DNA of 64,000 nucleotides from positions 4,143,001 through 4,207,000 of the forward strand of contig NZ_CP163439.1 in assembly GCF_041052385.1 (NCBI RefSeq), given 5' to 3'. Made by a program: the position numbers and the translations under genes. Every line of letters starts with the position of its first letter. The stretch's first letter is position 1. A model generated the notes under the pieces. It did not search any database, had not been told where the DNA came from, and saw only the letters and a list, made by a program, of their open reading frames with translations. Positions 16,711 to 25,289 of this stretch are shown piece by piece. This stretch comes from Streptomyces sp. R28. Lineage in GTDB: Bacteria > Actinomycetota > Actinomycetes > Streptomycetales > Streptomycetaceae.

Positions 16711-19020
16711 TCACTGGCCGGTCACCACCGCCGCCTGCGGTCGGATCGGCAGGCGGTTCACCGGGCGGCCCGTCGCGGCCCGTACGGCCGAGGCGATGGC
16801 CGCCGGCGAGGTCACCACCGGCACCGCGCTCACCGCCTTCGCGCCGAAGGGCGCGACCACGTCGCGTTCCTCGACCAGCTTCACGATCCGGATGTCCGGT
16901 GCGTCCAGGGCCGTCGGCAGCGCGTAGCCCGTGAGGTCGGGGTGACGGATCAGGCCGCGGGCCGAGCGCAGGTTCTCCGTGAGCGCTATGCCCACGCCCT
17001 GCGTCACGCCCGCCTCGATGCGCGCCTCCAGCTGGGCCGGGTTCAGCACCTGGCCGACGTCCTGGGCGAGCGCCAGCTCGACGACCCGTACCGAGCCCAG
17101 TTCGATGTCGACGTCCACCACCGCGCGGATCGCGCAGAAGGCCATGCCGACGAAGGCGTCGCCCTGGCCGGACTCGTTCAGCGGCTCGGTCGGGTGCGGG
17201 CGGCACTGGGCCGTCGCCCACAGTTCCTTGCCGTCCATCGCCTCGGTGACGGTGGTCGACAGGACGCCGTCGTACGACGTGATCTTGCCGTCGGTGATCT
17301 GGAGCAGCTCGGTGGACATGCCGAACTTGTGCGCCAGGGGCTGCAGCAGCTGCGTGCGGACCATCTTCGCCGCCCGCTCCACCGCGCCGCCCGACACCCA
17401 GGTGTGGCGGCCGCGGCAGCCCGCGCCCGCCGGGGGCTGGTCGGTGTCGACGGGAGCCACGTGCACCTCGTCGATGCCGAGCGTCTCCTGGACGATCTGC
17501 CGGGCCAGTGTCGTGAAGCCCTGACCCGTCTCGACCGCCGCGCACAGCACGGTCGCGACGCCGTCGTGGACCTTCACCGTCGCCGTGGAGACCTCGTCCG
17601 CGCCCTCGGCGCCGAGCATGTGCACCATGCCCAGGCCGTAGCCGACGCCGCGGCGCACGGCGCCCGGTTCGCCCGCGCCCTCGGGGCCGCCGGGCAGCAG
17701 CCACTCGTCCTCGGGCGTGTCCTTGGGGAGGGCGGGCAGCGGGTAGTCCCGTACGGCCTGGAGAAGTTCCGCGACCGGGGCCGGGCAGGTCACCGTCTGG
17801 CCCGTGGGGAGCACGTCGCCCGTCGCCATCACGTTGCGCAGGCGCAGCTCCGCCGGATCCAGGCCGAGCTTCTTGGCCAGCTTGTCCATCTGCGCCTCGT
17901 ACGCGGCGCACACCTGCATGGCGCCCTCACCGCGCACATGGCCGGAGGGCGGGTTGTTGGTGCGTACGGCCCAGCCCTCGATGAAGGCGTTCGGGACGAC
18001 GTACGGGCCGCAGGCGAAGGCGACCGCGGCCGCCAGGGCCTCGGAGGAGGTGTCGGCGTACGCGCCCGCGTCCAGCAGGATCTGCGCCTCGACCTTCACC
18101 AACCTGCCCTCGGCGTCGGCGTGGTGGCGGTACCGCAGCAGGGTCGGGTGCCGGTGCGTGTGGCCGAGGAAGGACTCCTCGCGCGTGGCCGTGAGTTTGA
18201 CGGGGCAGCCCGTCTTCAGCGCCAGCAGGCCCAGCGGGAGCTGGAAGCCCTGGTCCTCACGGTCGGCGGTGGCGCCGGGGACGCCGGTGACGACGACCTT
18301 CACGCGCTCGGGCTCCAGGCCGTAGCAGGCGGCGGCCCGGTCGCGGTCGGTGTGCGGGTCGGTGGAGGCCAGGTAGAGCTCCACGCCGCCGTCGGGGCGC
18401 GGAACCGCGAGGCCCGCCTCGGCGCCGATGGGGGCCGGGTCCTGGCGGCCGATGCGGTACAGGCCCTCCACGACGATGTCGCCGGCCGCGTCCGGGTCGC
18501 CGTGGCGCAGCGGGATGTGGCGGATCAGGTTGCCGTCGGGGTGCAGCGGCTCGGCCTCGAAGGCCTGCTCGGGGTCAGTCACCGGGTCGAGCACTTCGTA
18601 CTCGACGATGACGGCCGCGGCGGCCAGGCGCGCGGTGTCCGGGTGGTCGGCGGCGACGGCGGCGATGGGCTCGCCGTGGTGGCGTACGACCTCGGAGGCG
18701 AAGACCGGACGATCGGCCTTGCCGCGGCCGAACAGCGGGCTGCCCGGCATGTCCTCGTGCGTGACGACGGCCCGTACGCCGGGCATCTCGCGCGCGTGGG
18801 AGGTGTCGATGGACGTGATGCGCGCGTGCGGGTGCGGCGAGCGCAGGACGGCCGCCCACAGCAGGCCCTCGGCCCACAGGTCGGCCGCGTACGGGAAGGT
18901 GCCCTCGGTCTTGGCACGGGCGTCGGCGGCCGGCAGGGAGGCGCCGAGGCCGTGCGGGATCGGGTCGGGGGCAGGTGCTGCCTCCGCGGCTGTGGTCGCG
19001 GTGGCGGCTTCGTTGCTCAC
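16711..19020 (-). CDS. Molybdenum hydroxylase large (molybdopterin-binding) subunit, xanthine-dehydrogenase family
   Basis: 769 residues, starting at GTG 19020, which overlaps the stop of the 2Fe-2S gene (GTGA). The N-terminal aldehyde oxidase/XDH a/b-hammerhead domain is visible (AADLWAEGLLWAAVLRSPHPHA), and the Mo-cofactor region SGHVRGEGAMQVCAAYEAQM and later VETGQGFTTLARQIVQETLG. Two conserved signatures are altered. The FGGKE segment of XDH is replaced by ATADREDQGFQ. The C-terminal GAKGxGEPP, whose Glu is the catalytic base in XDH, reads FGAKAVSAVPVVTSPAAIAS. It is therefore a divergent member, and calling it xanthine dehydrogenase would be risky. Confidence 0.8.
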   Translation of the reverse strand: MSNEAATATTAAEAAPAPDPIPHGLGASLPAADARAKTEGTFPYAADLWAEGLLWAAVLRSPHPHARITSIDTSHAREMPGVRAVVTHEDMPGSPLFGRGKADRPVFASEVVRHHGEPIAAVAADHPDTARLAAAAVIVEYEVLDPVTDPEQAFEAEPLHPDGNLIRHIPLRHGDPDAAGDIVVEGLYRIGRQDPAPIGAEAGLAVPRPDGGVELYLASTDPHTDRDRAAACYGLEPERVKVVVTGVPGATADREDQGFQLPLGLLALKTGCPVKLTATREESFLGHTHRHPTLLRYRHHADAEGRLVKVEAQILLDAGAYADTSSEALAAAVAFACGPYVVPNAFIEGWAVRTNNPPSGHVRGEGAMQVCAAYEAQMDKLAKKLGLDPAELRLRNVMATGDVLPTGQTVTCPAPVAELLQAVRDYPLPALPKDTPEDEWLLPGGPEGAGEPGAVRRGVGYGLGMVHMLGAEGADEVSTATVKVHDGVATVLCAAVETGQGFTTLARQIVQETLGIDEVHVAPVDTDQPPAGAGCRGRHTWVSGGAVERAAKMVRTQLLQPLAHKFGMSTELLQITDGKITSYDGVLSTTVTEAMDGKELWATAQCRPHPTEPLNESGQGDAFVGMAFCAIRAVVDVDIELGSVRVVELALAQDVGQVLNPAQLEARIEAGVTQGVGIALTENLRSARGLIRHPDLTGYALPTALDAPDIRIVKLVEERDVVAPFGAKAVSAVPVVTSPAAIASAVRAATGRPVNRLPIRPQAAVVTGQ

Positions 19021-20687
19021 GCCTGGCCTCCGTCCTGTCCGTACGCCTGGTCATGCGGTCCCGGTCCCATGGCACCGGGCGCCTCGAACAACGACGGGTG
19101 GACCCCGCCGGCCCCGGGGCCCGCCTGGTGAGGGATACGCGGCTCGTTGCCGTCCTGTTCGTCGTCGGCCGCCGCGTGTGCCTCGCGTTCGGCGACGACC
19201 TCCTTGACGGCGTCCACCACGCCCCGGTAGCCGGAGCAGCGGCACAGGTTGCCGCACAGGGCCTGGCGGGTCTCCAGCTCGGTCGGGGCGGGGTTGCCCT
19301 CCAGCAGGTCGTGCAGGGTCATCGCCATGCCCGGCACGCAGAAGCCGCACTGCACGGCGCCGCACCGGGCGAGCGCCCGCTGCACGTCCGACGGCTGCCC
19401 GTCCTGGGCGAGCCCCTCGACCGTGCGGACCTCGGCGCCCGCGGCGGTCACGGCGGGCACCAGGCAGGACGCGACGAGCCGCCCGTCGACCTGGACGTTG
19501 CACGCCCCGCACTCGCCCTGCGAACAGCCGTCCTTGGCGCCCGCGAGCCCGAGCCGCTCGCGCAGCACGTAGAGCAGCGATTCGCCGATCCAGGCGTCCG
19601 AGACGGGCCGCTCGACGCCGTTGACCCGCAGGACGTAGGAGGCGAGGGGGTGTTCCTCGCCGGGGAGCGCCGGTACGTCGTCGGAGGCGGCGGCCTGCGC
19701 GGGGCCCTCGGCGGCCTCCGGGTCGGGGTCGCCGCCCTCGGCCGCCCCGGGCTCGGCGGAAGTCTCCGCGGGGCCCTCGGCGGCCTCTGGGGCGCCCTGG
19801 GCGTCCGCGGCGGCCTCGCCGGGCTCAGGAGCGCCCTGTGAGGCCTCCGAGGCGGTCTCGGCCGGCGGCTCGGACGCGAGCGCGGACGGCTCCCCGGAAG
19901 CGTGCGCGGCGGAACCGGGCTCCACGCGCGCGTGCGGGTCCGGTCCGGGCCGCTCACCGGGCCGGTCGGTGGTGTGTACGGCGTGCTGGTCGCCGGCGTG
20001 CGCCCCGGGCTGTCCCGGCTGCCCGGGCGCGTGCCCGGCTTCCGTCAGCTCCCCGGTCGCGGGTGCGGCTCCCACCGCCTCGTCGGTCGGCGCCGCGGCC
20101 TCGGCCTGCTGCGCCCACGGCTGCCCGGTCGCCTGGGTCGCCCAGGGTGCGGGCGCGCCGCCCGGCAGTGTGGCCGGAGGGGTTCCGCCCCACTGCTCGA
20201 CGAGCGACGACGTGGTGAACTCGCCCGATTCATCCGGAAGATCACCGTCGGCGACGGGAATCGACCACTGCCCGGTGACGTCCTGACCAGGTGCGGGAAC
20301 AGCCTCCTGGCCTGCCGCGGTCTCCGAGAAGTTCCACTGCTGGGTGGCCCCGGGGTTGTACGCGAACTGGCCGGTGCCCGCGTCCTGCGGGACGGCGTTC
20401 GGGTCGGGCCACTGGGCGCCCTCGACGGGCGCGCCCGCGACCGGCCAGCCGCCGTGCGCGGCGGGGTCGGTGCCCGCGGCCGGTCCCTGCCCGACCGTTA
20501 TCTGCGGCGGCACATACCCGTGGCCGGGCGCGGCGAGCGGGCTGTCGGAGGAGGCCAGGAGGGCGTCGATGCCCCCTTCGGGGAGCTTGACGAAGGCGGT
20601 GGCGCCGTCGTCGTAGTCGCCCTGGGGCAGCGGGTCCCACCGGCTCCCGCCCCGGGGCGTGCCCTCTCCGTGCTGGTCGTCGGTCAT
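19017..20687 (-). CDS. Molybdenum hydroxylase 2Fe-2S subunit with long N-terminal extension
   Basis: 556 residues. The last ~210 residues carry the standard subunit: plant-type ferredoxin Cys set (KDGCSQGECGACNVQVDG...ASC) and the second cluster domain (CGAVQCGFCVPGMAM, LCGNLCRCSGYRG). They end in a 50-residue Gly/Pro tail. The first ~345 residues are low-complexity Ala/Pro/Gly/Glu sequence with no recognisable fold; the usual family length is about 160. ATG 20687 has GGAGGG at good spacing and overlaps the FAD gene stop by 4 bp. There is no signal peptide, so the enzyme should be cytoplasmic. Confidence 0.85.
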   Translation of the reverse strand: MTDDQHGEGTPRGGSRWDPLPQGDYDDGATAFVKLPEGGIDALLASSDSPLAAPGHGYVPPQITVGQGPAAGTDPAAHGGWPVAGAPVEGAQWPDPNAVPQDAGTGQFAYNPGATQQWNFSETAAGQEAVPAPGQDVTGQWSIPVADGDLPDESGEFTTSSLVEQWGGTPPATLPGGAPAPWATQATGQPWAQQAEAAAPTDEAVGAAPATGELTEAGHAPGQPGQPGAHAGDQHAVHTTDRPGERPGPDPHARVEPGSAAHASGEPSALASEPPAETASEASQGAPEPGEAAADAQGAPEAAEGPAETSAEPGAAEGGDPDPEAAEGPAQAAASDDVPALPGEEHPLASYVLRVNGVERPVSDAWIGESLLYVLRERLGLAGAKDGCSQGECGACNVQVDGRLVASCLVPAVTAAGAEVRTVEGLAQDGQPSDVQRALARCGAVQCGFCVPGMAMTLHDLLEGNPAPTELETRQALCGNLCRCSGYRGVVDAVKEVVAEREAHAAADDEQDGNEPRIPHQAGPGAGGVHPSLFEAPGAMGPGPHDQAYGQDGGQA

Positions 20688-21577
20688 GACAGTGCCCTCC
20701 CCAGTGCTCGTCGGGCCAGCGCGGCGACGGTGCGCCGCAGGTGCAGTACGGCGGGCGGATGCTGGGTCACGGAGCCGTCCTCGGCCGGGGCCGGGTCGGG
20801 GATGCAGGCCGCGGAGACGTACTCGCCGAAGGCGTGCAGCGCCTCGGGGACGATCGCGCGGTTGTTGTCCCAGTCGATCAGCTGGGCGACCCAGTGCTCG
20901 GCCTCCAGCGGCCTGAGCGCCATCGGCGCTATGGCGCCCACGGCGCACCTGACTCCGCGCCGGGCGGGGTCGAGGACGACCGCGACGGACGCCATCGCGC
21001 GCCCCGGGCCGGTGCGGCCGGTGGCCTTGAGGAAGACCTGCGGCGCGTGCAGCAGCGGCACGCGCACGTAGCCGATCAGTTCGCCGGCGCGCAGCATCTC
21101 CATGCCCGCCAGCAGGTGCGACACCGGGATCTCCCGACGGGCTCCGCCCTGGCCCGCGATGATCAGGGTCGCTTCGAGGGCGGCGAGGACCGGCAGCGCG
21201 TCACCGGTGGGCGACGCCGAGGCGATGTTGCCGCCGAGCGTGCCCGCATTGCGGATCTGCGGCGGACCGGCGGCGCGCGCGGCGGCCGCGAGCGCCGGGA
21301 TCAGCGCGGCGAAGTCGGGGCGGCCCATACGCGCGTGCGTGAGTCCGGCACCCAGCAGAGCGTGGCCGTCCTGGTACTGCCAGCCACGGATCTCGCTGAT
21401 CCGGCCGAGGCCGACCAGTGCGGCGGGCCTGAGCTGCCCGGAGTTGACGGCGGCCATGAGGTCGGTGCCGCCCGCGACGGGCACGGCGGCGGGCGTGGCG
21501 GCGAGTGCTGCCACGGCCTCGTCCAGCGTCGTGGGCAGCGTGACGGCCTGCGCCGCCTTCGGTGTGTGCGTGGTCAA
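20684..21577 (-). CDS. Molybdenum hydroxylase FAD-binding subunit
   Basis: 297 residues from TTG 21577 (begins TTHTPKAAQAVTLPTTLDEAV). The FAD-binding PCMH-type motifs are VPVAGGTDLMAAVNSG and RNAGTLGGNIASASPTGDALP, followed by the CO dehydrogenase flavoprotein C-terminal-like domain (VFLKATGRTGPGRAMASVAV). It is the first gene of the FAD - 2Fe-2S - Mo operon, with 4-bp overlaps throughout, implying coupled translation and a 1:1:1 complex. No XdhC-type chaperone is visible. Confidence 0.85.
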   Translation of the reverse strand: MTTHTPKAAQAVTLPTTLDEAVAALAATPAAVPVAGGTDLMAAVNSGQLRPAALVGLGRISEIRGWQYQDGHALLGAGLTHARMGRPDFAALIPALAAAARAAGPPQIRNAGTLGGNIASASPTGDALPVLAALEATLIIAGQGGARREIPVSHLLAGMEMLRAGELIGYVRVPLLHAPQVFLKATGRTGPGRAMASVAVVLDPARRGVRCAVGAIAPMALRPLEAEHWVAQLIDWDNNRAIVPEALHAFGEYVSAACIPDPAPAEDGSVTQHPPAVLHLRRTVAALARRALGRALS

Positions 21578-21802
21578 ACCGGCTGCCCCTTCCCGCTGCC
21601 CCACCTGGTCCCACCTGTGCTGCCGTACCGTACGTGCTGACAGGGCGGACGTGGCAACTCTGGCACATCTTCGCAGGACCCGAAGACAGGGGTCCGCTAG
21701 GAGGCATTCGCCCACCTCATCAGGGAGATGGTCCGTTTTCGTCCGGCATCACCGGTGCGTGCCGATTGACACTCTTCGGTGACACCTTGCCGGTTTTTTC
21801 CA

Positions 21803-23428
21803 TTACCTGTTCGGGGGCGGGCCGTCGATCGGGCGGCCCAGCACACCGGGGCGCCGCTGCCACGGCCGCGGTCCCGTCGGCGGACGGTAGGCGACCCCCA
21901 GGGCGTCAAGTCGTCCGTAGTGGACGGCCATCCGCCGCTCGAAGTCGGCGAAGTCCCGCTCCGCCGGGGCCGGCAGGCGGCTCCAGGCCACCTCGGCGAA
22001 GGCGGCGAGGCGCGGGAACGCCTGGTAGTCCACGCGTGCCTGGTCCTCCATCACCTCGGTCCACACGTTGGCCTGCGTCCCGAGGACGTGCGAGACCTCG
22101 TCCGGCGTCAACTCCGCGGGAACGGGCTCGAACCGGTAGACGTCCTCCAGGGTGCGCACGTACCCGATCGGCACCGGCTCGTCGGCGCCCGCGTCCTGAC
22201 GGTGGTCCAGATACACCTGCTGCTCAGGGCACATGACGACGTCGTGGCCCGCGCGGGCCGCCGCGATGCCGCCCGCGTACCCGCGCCAGGAGGACACCGC
22301 CGCGCCCGGGGCGAGACCGCCCTCCAGGATCTCGTCCCAGCCGATCAGCCGGCGTCCGCGCGCGGCGAGCCAGGTGTCGAAGTGGCCGATGAACCAGGCC
22401 TGGAGCTCGTCCTCGTCCTTCAGCCCGAGTTCCCTGATGCGCTCCTGTGCGGCGGGCGACTGCCGCCACTGGTCCTTGAGGCATTCGTCACCCCCGACAT
22501 GAATGAACTCCGAGGGGAACAGCTCCAGGACTTCCTCGAACACCTCCTCGTAGAAGCGCAGGGTGTTGTCAGTGGGGGCGAGTACGTTCGGACTGATCCC
22601 CCAGGTGTCCCAGACGGAGAGTGCGGAGCCCCCCTCAATGGATGCGGTGATGACGTCGGTGTTGCCGAGTTCCGGGTACGCGGCGATCGCGGCCTGCGAG
22701 TGGCCGGGTACGTCGATTTCGGGGACGACGGTGATATGCCGCTCGGCGGCGTAGGCGACGATCTCGCGGATGTCGTCCTGCGTGTAGAAGCCACCGTGCG
22801 GCTTCTCGTCCCACAGCGGGGAGGCCCGATGGCCGAATTTCGTGCGCGCCCGCCAGGAGCCGACCTCGGTGAGCCGGGGGTACTTCTTGATCTCGATGCG
22901 CCAGCCCTGGTCGTCCGTCAGATGGAAGTGGAAGACGTTGAGTTTGTGGGCGGCCATGAGGTCCAGGTAGCGCAGGACGCCGTCCTTGGGCATGAAGTGC
23001 CGGGCCACGTCGAGCATGAGGCCGCGCCAGCGGAATCGGGGGGAGTCCCGGATCTCCGTCAGAGGCAGCCGCCACGTACGGCCGGGAAGGGGGGCGCGCC
23101 GGAAGGCGTCGGGGCCGAGAAGCTGGCGCAGCGTCTGGGCGCCCCAGAAGACACCGGCGGGCGAGCCGCCATGGATGTGGACGCCGTGGGGGGCGGCGAC
23201 GAGGCGGTAGGCCTCGGCGTCGAGGCCGGGCCGGACGGACAGATGGAGGACGTCGTACTCGCCCCCCTCCTTGGGCGGCAGCGCGAGCCCGGTCGCCGCG
23301 CCGAGTGTCGCGCGCAGCCATCGCGCGGTGTCCTCGGTGCCCGGCCCGGCCTCGATCCCGAAGCCGTCGCCGAGTTCGAAGAAGCCCTCGGCCCGCTGCG
23401 TCCGGTGAGGTACCGGAATGAGATCCAT
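21803..23428 (-). CDS. GH20 beta-N-acetylhexosaminidase (cytoplasmic)
   Basis: 541 residues. The N-terminal GH20b-like domain precedes the catalytic barrel: RGLMLDVARHFMP, NVFHFHLTDDQGWRIEI, VPEIDVPGHSQA, and the catalytic Asp-Glu pair D314-E315 in FIHVGGDECLKDQW. WDEILEGG and W-rich later strands complete the site. Substrate-assisted hydrolysis of terminal GlcNAc/GalNAc is the family reaction. There is no signal peptide, so it should process sugars after import. It lies 15 bp downstream of the ABC permease genes, which implies uptake of a GlcNAc-containing oligosaccharide; the exact sugar is inferred. Confidence 0.9.
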   Translation of the reverse strand: MDLIPVPHRTQRAEGFFELGDGFGIEAGPGTEDTARWLRATLGAATGLALPPKEGGEYDVLHLSVRPGLDAEAYRLVAAPHGVHIHGGSPAGVFWGAQTLRQLLGPDAFRRAPLPGRTWRLPLTEIRDSPRFRWRGLMLDVARHFMPKDGVLRYLDLMAAHKLNVFHFHLTDDQGWRIEIKKYPRLTEVGSWRARTKFGHRASPLWDEKPHGGFYTQDDIREIVAYAAERHITVVPEIDVPGHSQAAIAAYPELGNTDVITASIEGGSALSVWDTWGISPNVLAPTDNTLRFYEEVFEEVLELFPSEFIHVGGDECLKDQWRQSPAAQERIRELGLKDEDELQAWFIGHFDTWLAARGRRLIGWDEILEGGLAPGAAVSSWRGYAGGIAAARAGHDVVMCPEQQVYLDHRQDAGADEPVPIGYVRTLEDVYRFEPVPAELTPDEVSHVLGTQANVWTEVMEDQARVDYQAFPRLAAFAEVAWSRLPAPAERDFADFERRMAVHYGRLDALGVAYRPPTGPRPWQRRPGVLGRPIDGPPPNR

Positions 23429-23443
23429 GAATGATCAGACCTT

Positions 23444-24295
23444 TCAGTCCTTGACGGCGCCGCCGAGCCCGGACACCAGGCGCCGCTGCACGAGTACGAA
23501 GAAGATCAGCACCGGAATCGTCATCACCGTCGACGCCGCCATCACTCCGCCCCAGTCCGGCTCGTCCGGCTTGTAGAAGACGAGCAGGGCCATCGGCAGG
23601 GTCGACTGCGAGGTGTCGCTGATGATGAAGGACTTGGCGAACAGGAAGTCGTTCCAGGCCGAGATGAAGGAAAACACGCTCGTGGCCACGAGCCCCGGGA
23701 AGACCAGCGGGAAAAGGATCTGCCACAGGAATCTCGACCGGCTCGCCCCGTCGATGTGGGCGGCCTCCTCCAGGGCCTCGGGAACCGCCTTCACAAACCC
23801 CCGCAGCATCCAGATCGCGAACGGCAGTGAGAAGGCGATGTGCGGCAGGATCAGCGAGCCGAGCGTGTTCAGCTGTCCGAAGTCCCGCATGAGGAAGAAC
23901 AGCGGGATCGTCAGGGCCTCCACCGGCACCATCTGGGCCACCAGAAACATGATCAGCAAGGTGGTCCGGAAGCGGAAGCGGAATCGTGTCACCGCGGTCG
24001 CGGCGAGAAACGCGATCAACGCCGAGACGATCACGACCGTGCATGCGACGACAAGACTGTTGAGGAAGTAACGGCCGAATTCGTTCTGCTCGAAGACCCG
24101 CCGGAAGGAATCCAGGGAAGGCGCCGCCGTCCAGGGCCGGGGCTCGCTGGACTCGATCTCCCCGGCCGGCTTGAAGGCGCTGAGCACCATCCAGTACAGC
24201 GGAAAGGCCACCACCACGGCGATCAGCAGCGCGGACACCTCCGCGAGCAGCCGCCAGGGACGCCGTACGAAGCTCACGGACCTCACGGACCTCAC
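23444..24295 (-). CDS. Sugar ABC transporter permease, MalG/DasC-like
   Basis: 283 residues with six TM helices. The EAA loop reads EALEEAAHIDGASRSRFLWQ before ILFPLVFPGL, the site that docks the ATPase. The start is GTG 24295, overlapping the stop of the preceding permease (GTGA). Three copies of GTGAGGTCC-like sequence at the start give alternative GTG codons (24295, 24286, 24277). No ATP-binding subunit is in the cluster; in Streptomyces such CUT1 systems usually share the MsiK ATPase. Confidence 0.88.
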   Translation of the reverse strand: MRSVRSVSFVRRPWRLLAEVSALLIAVVVAFPLYWMVLSAFKPAGEIESSEPRPWTAAPSLDSFRRVFEQNEFGRYFLNSLVVACTVVIVSALIAFLAATAVTRFRFRFRTTLLIMFLVAQMVPVEALTIPLFFLMRDFGQLNTLGSLILPHIAFSLPFAIWMLRGFVKAVPEALEEAAHIDGASRSRFLWQILFPLVFPGLVATSVFSFISAWNDFLFAKSFIISDTSQSTLPMALLVFYKPDEPDWGGVMAASTVMTIPVLIFFVLVQRRLVSGLGGAVKD

Positions 24296-25155
24296 AGTTC
24301 CTCCCCCTGCCTGCGCAGCAACCGCAGATACACCAGCGTCACCGCCAGCAGGATCAGCAGCATCACCACACCGATCGCCGAGCCCAGGCTGTACTGCGAG
24401 GACGCGAACGCCTTTTGGTAGGCGTACACGTTCAGCACGAGGTTCTGGCCGGCGATGCCGCCGCCGTTCGTCATGACGTAGATCTGTGTGAAGACCTTGA
24501 AGTCCCAGATCACCGACTGGATGGTGACGACCACCAGGATCGGCCGCAGCATCGGCGTCAGCACCGACCGCCAGATCCGCCACTGCGAGGCACCGTCCAG
24601 CGCGGCGGCCTCCAGTACCTCCGCCGGTACGGCACGGATGCCGGCGTACACCGTCACCATCACGAACGGGAAGGAGCACCACACCACTTCGAGCAGGACC
24701 AGGAAGAAGGCGCTGAAGCGCCCGTACGTCCACGAGTGGTCGCCGAGCCCCAGCATCCGGTTCACCGGCCCGAAGTCCGGGTCGAACAGGAACAGCCACA
24801 CCGTCGAGCCGGTGATGGCGGGCGTCGCCCACGCCCCCATCGCGGCCAGCATCAGCGCGAGGCGCGGGACGGCACGCACGCGTGTGAGCAGCACGGCGAG
24901 AGCGCAGCCGACGGCGAGGGTCGACACGACGCACGCCCCCGCGAAGACGACCGTCGCCAGCAGCACCTGCCAGAACTGGTCGTCGCCGAAGAGCTCCGCG
25001 TAGTTCCCCAAGCCCTGGAAGGTGGTGGGTTCCCCGCCGCTGACCTGCGCCTGCGTGTACTGGAAGAACGAGATCAGCCCGAGCTGGTAGACGGGGTAGA
25101 CGAGCAGGCCGGCGAGGACGACGAGAGCGGGGGCGAGGTAGAGCCAGGGTGTCAT
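24292..25155 (-). CDS. Sugar ABC transporter permease, MalF/DasB-like
   Basis: 287 residues with six TM helices and the EAA loop EVLEAAALDGASQWRIWRSV. The frame extends up to ATG 25293, which would overlap the binding-protein stop. The extra 46 residues, however, are Arg/Gly-rich and encoded by an interspersed repeat. ATG 25155 (MTPWLYLAPALVVLAG) has GGAG just upstream and begins right before the first TM helix, so I take it as the start. Confidence 0.85.
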   Translation of the reverse strand: MTPWLYLAPALVVLAGLLVYPVYQLGLISFFQYTQAQVSGGEPTTFQGLGNYAELFGDDQFWQVLLATVVFAGACVVSTLAVGCALAVLLTRVRAVPRLALMLAAMGAWATPAITGSTVWLFLFDPDFGPVNRMLGLGDHSWTYGRFSAFFLVLLEVVWCSFPFVMVTVYAGIRAVPAEVLEAAALDGASQWRIWRSVLTPMLRPILVVVTIQSVIWDFKVFTQIYVMTNGGGIAGQNLVLNVYAYQKAFASSQYSLGSAIGVVMLLILLAVTLVYLRLLRRQGEEL

Positions 25156-25182
25156 CCGACTCCGCGCACCCAGCCGCCCCTC

Positions 25183-25256
25183 GGGGCGCGGGGCTGTGTG
25201 GGATGTGCGGCTACCGCCGCGCGGGCGCGACCGGCCACGAACTACCGGCAGCCGCA
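25183..25256. repeat. Interspersed repeat, family A copy 2
   Basis: It has the same blocks as 4775-4845 (GGGGCGCGGGGCTGT, GCGGC-tac-CGCCGC, GGGCGCGACC). Here it fills the gap between the stop of the binding-protein gene and the permease start within one operon, where a stable RNA structure could tune relative expression. Confidence 0.7.
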
Positions 25257-25289
25257 CCCGATCCGCACCCCCCGAGCGGGTGGGCGCCG

